64,000 nucleotides of DNA from Emydura subglobosa (taxonomy: Eukaryota; Chordata; Testudines; Chelidae): contig ML679958.1 in the NCBI GenBank assembly GCA_007922225.1, positions 56,004,838-56,068,837 of the forward strand. Reading direction: 5' to 3'. Position 1 is the first letter of the stretch. The number at the start of each line of letters is the position of its first letter. This document shows, piece after piece, positions 55,554 through 64,000 of the stretch. The position numbers and the translations under genes were made by a program. The notes beneath the pieces are model-generated. The model was not told where the DNA came from and did no database searches. It saw nothing but the letters and a program-made list of their open reading frames with translations.

Positions 55554-55879
55554 ATTTTGCTCTGACACTGCAATGGATGAGATGACCTAACTAGTTTCTT
55601 GCACCTCTAGTGCTAGGAATGTGAAAAAAATACTTTTTTCAATTGCTTATATAACAATGTTAGGAGTCTGGGTAACAAGCAAGAGGAATTAGAAATTCTC
55701 ATTGAGAAGAAATTTGATATAATTAGCATTACTGAAATTTTGGTGGGATAATTTGAAGGATTATTTTTCTTCTGGCTATAGTCCCATAGACATGGGGTCA
55801 TCCTTTTGAGTCCTCCTCCTTCATTCCAGTCAGACTTGAAGCAGTTGCTCAGAAATTCCACAGCTAATCAAATAATTTT

Positions 55880-56540
55880 TGCATAATATCCACCCATCTA
55901 GTTTTGGGTCTTTTGTAGTGAAGATGCGTGGTCTACCTCTGAGATTGACAGGGAGGGGGTGGGTGAAGCCAGGAAAGCCACACCTGCGCTGCCAGAAGCA
56001 GAGGGGTGGGACAGGAAGTACAAAAAGTGGGCTTTGCGGTTTACTTGGGCTGGAGCTGCTGAGGGAGACACGCTCCTACCTGCTACCGGATTAGGAGTCC
56101 GAAGGAGAACTCTTCTGTCCCAAGGATCAACCTGAGATACCAGAAGTGCCAGATGCTGAGGAGCTGCTGGGATTCCATTGGTGGTATACCCTGGGGAGAC
56201 GGAGGACAACCCTGGGACCCAGGTACTCCATGAAGGGAGGGTAGGAAGTAGCCCAGGGACAGCCAACTACAGTCCAGCTGTGTTGCTGCCTGCATACAGA
56301 TCAGCATGTTGCGGCTAGATCCCCATTGACCCAGTGGTGGAACCCTCTGCCACTGCTAGGGCCCTGGGCTGGGACCCATTGGATTTGGGTGGGCCTGGGT
56401 CCCCTTATCCTCTGCTTCTAATCCCACTCCTAGAGTGGCAGACGCTCCACCTTAGGCCAGGAGGCCTGCATATTAGCTCTGCCCTGCTTGAAGGGCCTGA
56501 GCCCATAGATGCCTTACTGCTATGCCCTTTCACCTTGACT
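55880..56540. repeat. GC-rich unclassified interspersed repeat
   Basis: The composition jumps from AT-rich to GC-rich (ggagctgctgagggagacac, 'agaactcttctgtcccaagg', 'ggaccccattgg'-like text) and falls back at the CR1 border at ~56545. Several overlapping 60-120 codon frames on both strands appear compositional. It could be a long terminal repeat or part of an unknown element. Confidence 0.45.
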
Positions 56541-56544
56541 GTGA

Positions 56545-57345
56545 ACCGCTGATAACTGTTCTCTGGGAATGGTTTTCCATCCAGTTATACACTGACCTTA
56601 TAGTAGTTCCATCTAGGTCATATTTCCCTACCTTGTTAATGAGACAGTCATGTGCGATGGTATCTAAAAGCCTCATTAAAGTCAAGTTATACCACATCTA
56701 CCTCTCTTCCTTCCCTCCTCCCTCCCCTCCCCCCCCATTCACAAGGCTTGTTACTGTGTCAAAGAAAGCTATCTGGTTGGTTTGACATGATTTGTTCTTG
56801 ACAAATCCATGCTGACTATTATTTATCACCTTATTATCTTCTAAGTGTTTGCAGATTGATTGCTTAATTATTTGCTCCATTATCTTTCCGGTTACTGAAG
56901 TTAATGATGTGATGATAATGATAAATTAGTGAAGATGACTGGTCTGTAATCCCCGGGTTGTCCTTATTCCCCTTTTTATAGATTAGCATGATGTTTACCC
57001 TTTTCCAGTTCTCTGTAATCTTCTGTCTTCCATGACTTTTAAAAGATAATCGCTAATGGCTCAGTTATCTCCTCAGTCAGTTCCTTGAATATTCTAGGAT
57101 GTATTTCAGGAGGCCCTAGTGAAGTTGAAGTAATTAACTTGTCTAAGTAATTTTTAGCTTGTTCTCTCTCTCTTTTATCCTCTGATCCTACCTCGTTTTC
57201 ATTGGCATTCACTATGTTAGGTGTCCAGTTGCTACTAACCTTTTTGGTGAAAACTGAAACAAAGTCATTTAGCACTTCTGACATTTCCACATTTTCTGTT
57301 TTTGTTTGTTCCCCCACTACTCCCCCTTGGGTAATGGGCTTACTC
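56545..57345 (-). mobile_element. CR1 LINE fragment, reverse transcriptase region
   Basis: The minus frames 57317-57039 (VLNDFVSVFTKKVSSNWTPN ... TSLGPPEIHPRIFKEL) and 56880-56698 ([40 protein letters not shown]) are consecutive parts of the CR1 polymerase, including the QHGF..N.SC..N motif. Stops and a C/T-rich expansion at ~56702-56738 interrupt it. It borders a DIRS element on its right side. Confidence 0.88.
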
Positions 57346-57632
57346 TATCCTTGGTCTTCCTCTTGCTTCTAATGTAGACTGTTTTCTTGTTCTTCGAGTG
57401 CTTGCTCATGTTGATTCCATGTTAGGTATGTGCACGGCAACCAGAGATTTTTGCCATAGTGGTGTCCCTAGTATCTGGTGCACTCTAGAGCCCTGGTGCT
57501 CATGTGCGGCACTGCCAGCCCTGCGCCTTCTCAGTTCCTTTTTTCCGCCCGTGGGGGTTACTGGAACTCCCTCTCTCTCTTACGGTTGCAAGTGCTTTGT
57601 TAGTTGCCTTATAGTTGCTGTAAATTAGTTTT

Positions 57633-58019
57633 TTGTATATAGTTAGAAAATTAGGTATTTTTCATCTGGCTAGGGACGTTCACCTTGGGATGGGGCATGC
57701 CTGTTCCCTGAGCTTCAAGCCATGTTCTGTCTGCCACAAGCCCTTCCCATTCAACGATCCCCATGATAGTTGTTTAAAGTGTTTAGGGGAGACGCACAGA
57801 CGGGATAAGTGCAAGATCTGTAAGGGCTTCAGGCCACGGACTGAGAAAGATAGGAACATTTGCCTGAAAGCCCTGTTGATGCAGGTGGCACTTAGACCGG
57901 CTCTGAATAATCCTGCTCCAACTTGTTTTCCGAGTATGTCAGTGTTGGTGCAGAGCGCACCCCCGGCACTGGGCCCTTCTTGGTGCCATTTGACTTTGCC
58001 AGTACCGAAGAAACAGTAG
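57633..58019 (+). pseudogene. DIRS gag-like fragment with Cys/His cluster
   Basis: The 128-codon frame contains CSVCHKPFPFNDPHDSCLKC followed by LGETHRRDKCKIC, a zinc-binding-like array of CxxC pairs seen in turtle-type DIRS gag proteins, then FRPRTEKDRNICLKALL. The frame breaks downstream. Confidence 0.65.
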
Positions 58020-59017
58020 AAGAAGCTAGAGTAAGTGAAGGCTTTTGTCTCCAGGGAAAACCCACGATGGGACCACCACAGTGGACACTCAACAGGCGCC
58101 GCTCCCCTGAGTCCAAGCCCCAGTCGGCGATGGTCTTCTCCTTCATGGCATCGGTCTCCGACAGCATGCTCCTAGTCCCCAGCTCCAAGCTGCATGTCTC
58201 CGGCAGGACATTGCTGATCTTGGTCACCCCAATACTGGTCTTCATTTTCTTGACATTGGTCGCCGATGATGTGGCAACGGGCATAGGACTCCTGGTACCA
58301 ATCCCCAGTGCCCCATTCCCCGACACAGCACCAGTAGTGTGGTGAATGGCGCATCTCACCAGAGCAACTCTGCTCCTAGGAAGGCCAGCACCGATCTGCC
58401 TCCTTTCAGCACTGTTCCCTGGTAGGCATTGTAACCAGGTGGAAGCATGGTCTGCTCCACCTTGGTCCCCAAGGGAACCCTCCTCAGACTAGGAAGGGGA
58501 ACCCAGCCCCCAATTCATAGAGCACCGACTATCCGGTATACAAGTATTTGGTACAGGTCCACTGTTGGCAACCTGACCTCAGGGACAATGGCTAGTCCAG
58601 TGGCCATACAGGAATCCATGAGGGATCCCTGTGGTACTAAGCCCCGTCTCATGCCAGTCCTATGAGAAGTGGTCCATGGCATCGACTGCCCCGATGCAGG
58701 GTCAATATTTGGTTTCCGACCCCGGCACCTGACCAGAAGACAGGTGACGGGTAGCCCCACTACATAAGGAGGAAATGCCACCCCCTTCCCCATTGCTAGT
58801 GTTATCCTCCTTCTCCCCGGAGGAGGTGGTCACCAGCCTGGCACAGTTTCCCCAGTCCAGCCGAATGACTTTCCAGCCCACAAGGAACCCCTTAAAAGGG
58901 TTGCTTCCAATTTGGGCCTAGAGGCTGAGGAGCTTATGGAGCCCACAGACAGCCTCTTCAATGTGCTGGTTGCTGTGGCACCGGCCATGGTCTCTTCAGA
59001 GCATGGTTTTGCATGGC

Positions 59018-59182
59018 ATTGATGGACCTATCCTTCATTAACTTATCTAGTTCTTTAATGAACTCTGTTACAGTCTTGAACTTCACAACATCCTCTGGCA
59101 AAGCATTCCACAGATTGACTGTGCATTGTGTGATTGAAATACTTCCTCTTGTTTATTTTAAACTTGCTGCATATTAATTTCA
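59018..59182 (-). mobile_element. CR1 LINE 3' fragment inside the DIRS element
   Basis: The text 'cttatctagttctttaatga', 'cttcacaacatcctctggca', 'aagcattccacagattgact' and 'cttgctgcatattaatttca' is the reverse complement of the CR1 3' region seen in forward orientation at ~16300-16480. Confidence 0.8.
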
Positions 59183-61640
59183 TTGTTCTTCAAGATATGT
59201 TCCACGTGTCCATTCACGACCCACCATCTTTCTTTTCTCTATTGGAGTCTCCCCAGTTGGAAGGAACTGAGAGGGGTTGGGGACAGTAGGGACCTTTATA
59301 CCTGCATGCAGTGGCACAAGGCACCAGTGGGCATTCATGCTGCTCCTGTGGGTACTGCTGCTGGAAAAATCTCCAGCTGTGCACGAAGAGTGTGCACGCT
59401 TGCAGGGAAATGGACATGTGCAACACATCTCAAAGAACAACAGTTACAGTTATGTAGCTTGAATCTCATGTTAGGAAATTAACCATAACTCTAATGTACA
59501 ATTAAAGTTGCACCAGTTACAAATATAACCCTTGTACTAATTATGTGACAAGAACAATATAATATAAAAAGTTAGCATTAAAACATGGAATACACAGTTA
59601 ATAGTATATAAATATTCTGTTGCCCTTAAAATTTGTGTATTCTTGTTGGTGGCTATTGACATTACATTTTTTGGCATATTTTAGAATCTCAGTTCTGACA
59701 AACATATACTTGTGAGATATTTCATTATATACATGACTAGCAATAAGTTAATGTATTAAATTTACTTGTGAAGCACTTACTTATGATTGCTGCCTACATA
59801 ACATACCTGTCACAAAGCCACAGAAACAAGGAAATTAAAAGTTAAGTGGCCGAACAATAGTACTGTCTTGACTTTCACCCACATTTGCATGTTGTTACCT
59901 TATTGCAACTTCTGCATACTATGGATGATCCGCAGCCTTAACTCTGTGCTCTCCAGTGCAGCAGAGTCTTCTCCACACACCCCTTTGTAGACTGCTTTCT
60001 TTCAACACTATTAGCTGTGGATGTTTGGCCATGGCTGTGTTGTTTTGGAGGGTAGTTTTGGTAAATGAGATGATAGAAGGCTGGCATCTAGGGAAAGAAG
60101 AATTAGGGATGTCCTCCATTGTCTGTGGTGTATGGTAGTAATGGTAAATGATGAATCTGGATGGAAGGATAGTATTCTTAAATGGCTTAACTTTTCATTT
60201 AGAAGCTCTTGTGGGTCTGTTCAGGTGTGTTTATGTGTATAGCAACCTAACAGTTTCATTATAATTTTTTGTATATTAATTTCCTAGGTTTTTTAATGCT
60301 TAACCAGGGGATTAGGAATTGGACCAGAGTGGGGGACACCCTGTGGAGGGGCAGAAGTGCAGCTGCTGATAGAGGACATTTCATAAACGCTTATGTGCCA
60401 GCAGCTGCTTGTAGATGGCACAAGTTTATGCACATTTTCTGTGTCAGTAAGTTTTTGTCATAAACCTTCAGCTATTACAAATGTCCAAAAATGACCTTAA
60501 AACCATTATTTTTCCCAAAGAGCTACACTTTCAACAAGATCTACTCAAGATACATTTCTTTACCACATTTTATTTAGATACAATGTTTTTTGAAAGATAT
60601 CAGTCAAAAATGAAAAGTTGAACTGCTCAGTATTTTTCAAATACTTACTAAAAATGTAACCACAAAAACTGCACCGAAAATTCCAAAGGCATGAACACTA
60701 ACACTAAAACTTCACGTTGATGAAAGAAAAACAGCAATTTATGCCTCATTTTAAGACTAGTTTTAAAAGACAAATCCTAACTATGAAGTTGCTACCAGAC
60801 ACCTCCTTGATAACGTTAACCTCACCAAGTTCACTAATTCAGGTTTTGTATTTAATTTTCTTGGCTCTTTTAAAAAATAATGGTGAAACATTGTTTAGGA
60901 AACAGAAAAATTATAGCTAGTTAATTATATTTTGTGACTAGTTTGACTTACAAGTGTTGATTAGTCAGAGGGAAATAGGACAGGCAACAGAATAGGGGAG
61001 AAAAAAGGACAAACTGGCACATTTAGCAAATTCAGCTTTTTCTTTTGACATTTGCTCTTTCTCCACTAAATTTCGTTCTGAATCTGCTTTGAAGATCAAC
61101 AGTTAGGCCTTGTCTACACTAGAAAGTTTGGTCAATGGTGGTACTTTTTTTGATGATAAAGTGCTATAATTACAGTGCTCGCGTCTGTCCACACAACACT
61201 CATTTTGTCGCAAAAATGCATCCACATTTGGTGCTGAAGTATCGACAGTGAGAGCAGTGCATCGTGGGCAACTATCCCATCTTGCAACTTGGCAGCGTCT
61301 GCGGCTAGAAATTCTGGGATGGAGAGAGAAGCATGAAGCAGCATGGTTGCTGGTTCATTGTCCCATAGTGCATTGTGTTTCCATGCCATCATTCATTGCA
61401 TTGCTGGCAATGACTCGCGCCATTTTTTTTTCCAGTGGCTTCACTGCGGTTTACGCCATCTCTATCTGAAAAGATGGATCCCGCGCTACTCTCCACTGTT
61501 GCTTTCAGCGTTCTGAACGTATCGCGAGTGGTCGTGTAGTACATCATGAGCTCCAAATTGGAACAGGAATCAGAGGAGTCTGACCTGCTGAGTGACATGC
61601 AGACAAACAGTACCACATTACTGTTGTCATTCATGGAGCA

Positions 61641-61863
61641 TCTGCACATGGTGAACTACCGCTTCTGGGCATGTGAGACAAGCACTGAGTGGTGGGATTG
61701 CATCCTTATGCTGGTCTGAGATGACAAACAGTGGCTACAGAACTTTCGAATGTGCAAAGCCATTTTCATGGAACTCTGTGCAGAGTTGGCTCCTGTCTTG
61801 CGGCGTAGACACACCAGAATGAGAGCTGCCCTCTTGGTGGAGAAGTATGTGGCAATCGCATGA
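61641..61863 (+). pseudogene. Harbinger transposase N-terminal fragment
   Basis: With stops ignored, the plus strand reads HMVNYRFWACETSTEWWDCI, then DDKQWLQNFRMCKAIFMELC and ELAPVLRRRHTRMRAALLVE, KYVAIA, the conserved N-terminal region of Harbinger-type transposases ('RFW..ETS..WW', 'LP/TVEKRVAIA'). It has in-frame stops, and the DDE catalytic domain is missing. Confidence 0.75.
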
Positions 61864-62403
61864 AGGGGTGCTTCAAGTAGGTCTAGGTTCTGGATGGGTG
61901 CTTGCTTGGGGCATAAATGCAGGTACACAGGGAAAACAAATTTCACCATTCTCCACAGGCAGGGGCCACAGAAGCAGGTATCTAGCTCCTTAGAGTCAGC
62001 AAGAATGCTAGGATGCATCTCCTCCATGCAAGCAGCTTCAAACCAGGTCCCTATGCTGCACAACTGTGTGCCGCTTTGGTCTGCTCAAGTGATTGCCAAT
62101 TGGCGTCGGAAAGTGACCTTCATTGGGGACAAAAACACAGCTGCTCTACCCATGAATCTGAGGCAGAGAATCAGGGAGTACCTCCAACTAAGTGTCCAAG
62201 AGGTCACATCAGAAGATACCCATGAAATCTCAACGTACATTAACGTGCTTCCCAGCCATACTGCCTAGATGCAAGGGAACGGGAAAGCACATGCAAACCC
62301 AGCTACTCCTGTGAATTTCTATTCCTTCAAGTACCTGTGTGTTGTAGCCAAGCTAAGGACCCCCATGTCTCCAGTACATAAGCAGCATCAGCTTCCAAAC
62401 TTA

Positions 62404-62985
62404 CTAGAGCTCCCGTCCTGCATCCTGAGCACCTGAGCTGAAGGGTTGGGGCTGGCTGTAGCCTTCTGGGATCGAGAATATCTCCTGACTCCCAACCTCA
62501 GCAACCAAACTGTTCCCCAGCTCTGGGTCATCCTCCAGCTCCACTTCCTTGTCTATGACCTCTTCGTCAAGGTTCAGTCCAGTATCTGGTGGTCCCAGGG
62601 CTGCGGAGCTATCTATGGGTATCTTGGGGATGAGTGCGGGATCGCCGCTGAGGATGGATTCCAGCTCTTTGTAGAAGTGGCAACTCATTGGCTTCGCACC
62701 GGAGTGACAGTTTGCCTCCCTGGTCTTGTGGTAGGTCTGCCACAGCTCCTTGATTTTGGCTTGGCACTGCATTGTCCCCCACTAACAGCCCTTCTCTGCC
62801 ATGGCACAAGAAATCTGGCTGTAGGTATCAGAGTTTCTTCGGCTAGAGTGGAGCTGGGACTGCACAGCAGACTCCCCCTGATCAGTTCCAGCAGTTCTTA
62901 TGTGCTCCAAGTGGGAGAGTGTTTGCTGCGTGGAGCCGCCATGGTCAGCTAGGAAGATGAGATGCAAGCTCTCCATGCCGACCAA
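62404..62985 (-). pseudogene. Harbinger Myb/SANT-like protein, frameshifted
   Basis: The frames 62985-62782 (ADHGGSTQQTLSHLEHIRTA ... VQSQLHSSRRNSDTYSQISC) and 62772-62404 (CQAKIKELWQTYHKTREANC, MSCHFYKELESILSGDP, then an acidic tail) form one Myb/SANT-like DNA-binding protein broken by a shift near 62775. In active relatives this partner brings the transposase to the ends. Confidence 0.75.
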
Positions 62986-63305
62986 GCAGGAAGTGGAATA
63001 AAAATTTCAAAACTTCTCGCAACTTTCTAGGTGGGGAAGGGTGCATGGCCCCAGAGTAGCGGAGTGCAAACGGATGTCCCGAGTGGCCAGGATTGGAATT
63101 GTGGGACATTTCTGAAGGTCAATTACTGTGACAGAAACATACAGCAGTGTCTACGCTGCCATTTTGTCACGAAAACATTGTCAGAAAAAGGCTCTACACC
63201 TCTTGTCGAGGTGGTCTTATTTTGTAGACAAAACATGGCAGTTTTGTCGACAAAAGGGTCATTGCAGTATATACACCAAAATTCTCTAGTGTAGACCAGG
63301 CCTCA

Positions 63306-64000
63306 CATTCAAAATTAGAAAGGCAAAGGCAAAAGAGAAGATTAAACTAGCTAGGGACAGAAAAGTTAACAAGAAAACATTTTACAAATACATGGGAAGC
63401 AAAAGGAAAGGTCCGTGTAGGCCCATTATTCAATGAGGAGAGAGACAACTGAGAATGCAGCAATGGCCAAAGTGTTAAATGCCTTTTGCGCGGGGGGAGG
63501 AGGGGTTGTCCTCCATTAAAATTAGCAATGATTAGACAACTAACATAGTGAACAACAGTGGGATATGATCTGAGACTAAAATGGGGGTGGGGGGGGAGTT
63601 AAGATTTACTTGGACAAGTTAGATTCTTCAAACTGGCAGGGCTGATGACATACATCCTAGAATACTTCAGTAACTGGCTGAAAAGATTTCTGTTCCATTA
63701 GCAATTATCTTTGAGAACTCGTGGAGAACGGAAGAAATACTGGAGGACTGGAACAGGGAAAATATAGTACCTATCTATAAAAAGGGGAATAAGGGCAACC
63801 AAAGGAATTATAGATCAGTCATCTTATCAGCTTATCAGAAAGATAATGGAGCAAATAATCAATCAATTTGTAAGCACCTAGAAAAAAGTAAGGTGATAAG
63901 TAACGGTCAACATGGATTTGTCAAGAACAAATGATTTCAAACCAACCTAATATACTTCTTAGACAGGAGTAAGAAGCCTTGTGGATAGGAAGATATCTTG
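63306..64000 (+). mobile_element. CR1 LINE fragment, reverse transcriptase region, runs off the window
   Basis: Landmarks in order: 'aagattaaactagctaggga', 'catttacaaatacatggg'-like text, 'ggagaacggaagaaatactg', 'agtacctatctataaaaagg', 'aattatagatcagtcatctt', 'caacatggatttgtcaagaa'. These are CR1 polymerase sequences in the plus orientation, upstream of the parts at 56545-57345. Short deletions and a G-rich insertion (63488-63507) break the frame. Confidence 0.85.

Larger units (their letters stand above)
57389..59441 (+). mobile_element. DIRS-like element, gag part only, with nested CR1 piece
   Basis: The left end 'gttcttcgagtgcttgctca' and right end 'ggacatgtgcaacacatctc' + 'aaagaacaac' are inverted terminal repeats like those of the element at 39966-41652. 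A left-orientation copy at 59184-59215 (tgttcttcaagatatgttcc) is the internal complementary region. Between them lies a gag-like frame and a long non-coding, serine/proline-rich-looking stretch; reverse transcriptase and recombinase are absent. Confidence 0.8.
61106..63302. mobile_element. PIF/Harbinger DNA transposon, 2.2 kb, inactive
   Basis: The ends GGCCTTGTCTACACTAGA and TCTAGTGTAGACCAGGCC are inverted, flanked by TTA (61103-61105) and TCA (63303-63305), a decayed 3-bp TTA duplication. It holds a transposase-like part on the plus strand and a Myb-like protein on the minus strand, the two-gene layout of Harbinger elements. The central part at 61890-62400 does not resemble either and may be a spacer. 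Confidence 0.85.
53587..64000 (+). other. NAA16 intron 5, runs off the window
   Basis: No further NAA16 exon is seen. The space is filled with a Penelope-like relic, an unclassified GC-rich repeat, CR1 pieces, a DIRS element and a Harbinger transposon. Between 59.46 and 61.1 kb I see no clear feature except an unassigned GC-richer patch at 60290-60430. Confidence 0.65.

Noticed and set aside
55898..56266. 122-codon minus-strand frame and overlapping plus-strand frames
   Set aside because: Overlapping frames on both strands in a GC-rich repeat suggest composition rather than coding.
57892..58359. 155-codon minus-strand frame opposite a 140-codon plus-strand frame
   Set aside because: Both lie in the DIRS derivative downstream of its gag-like frame; the low-complexity translation has no motif, and the minus-strand frame looks like a shadow.

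Overview
This is vertebrate nuclear DNA, most probably from a turtle. It has GT-AG split exons, long introns, CR1 LINEs, Penelope-like and DIRS-like retroelements, a tRNA-derived SINE of the tortoise type, ancient CORE-SINE/MIR-like tails, and many short Harbinger-, hAT- and mariner-type DNA transposons. There are no bacterial-style operons, no tRNA or rRNA genes, and no CRISPR array. The turtle assignment rests on repeat types recalled from family knowledge and was not checked by search.

Two host genes are present, head to head. On the minus strand (1-12.25 kb) lies the 5' part of MTRF1, a mitochondrial class-I release factor. Seven coding exons were assembled by hand: 9635-10052, 6136-6221, 5163-5244, 4802-4909, 4541-4713, 2920-3037 and 1897-2033. 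They are phase-consistent and encode about 374 residues, including the catalytic GGQ. The last ~70 residues lie beyond the left edge. Its promoter is probably at 12.24-12.28 kb, where two ZNF143/Staf-like motifs sit. On the plus strand from 19,493 lies the 5' part of NAA16, an auxiliary subunit of the NatA N-terminal acetyltransferase. Its first five coding exons (19493-19546, 38546-38630, 43301-43405, 50530-50687, 53452-53586) encode 179 residues, and the gene continues off the right edge. It starts in a CpG island at about 19.26-19.96 kb. MTRF1 and NAA16 are also divergent neighbours on human 13q14, which supports the orthology calls.

The rest is intergenic or intronic sequence made largely of transposon relics, often nested: a mariner-type element holding a hAT-like MITE (6.7-7.3 kb), a Harbinger MITE inside another MITE (14.1-14.6 kb), a DIRS element inside a hAT element (39.9-41.8 kb), and a CR1 piece inside a DIRS element (57.4-59.4 kb). 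Other relics are a 2.2-kb Harbinger transposon with Myb-like and transposase remnants (61.1-63.3 kb), a Penelope-like element (53.87-55.49 kb), a very degraded DIRS-like reverse transcriptase region (about 45.3-48.7 kb), and an unclassified pair of inverted ~160-bp repeats (49.26-50.03 kb).

I found no convincing undescribed biological system. The most interesting leads are a possible MTRF1 upstream ORF ending one base before the main start codon, the nested and fold-back transposon structures, and the inverted repeat pair. All repeat boundaries and motif calls were read by eye without alignment tools.
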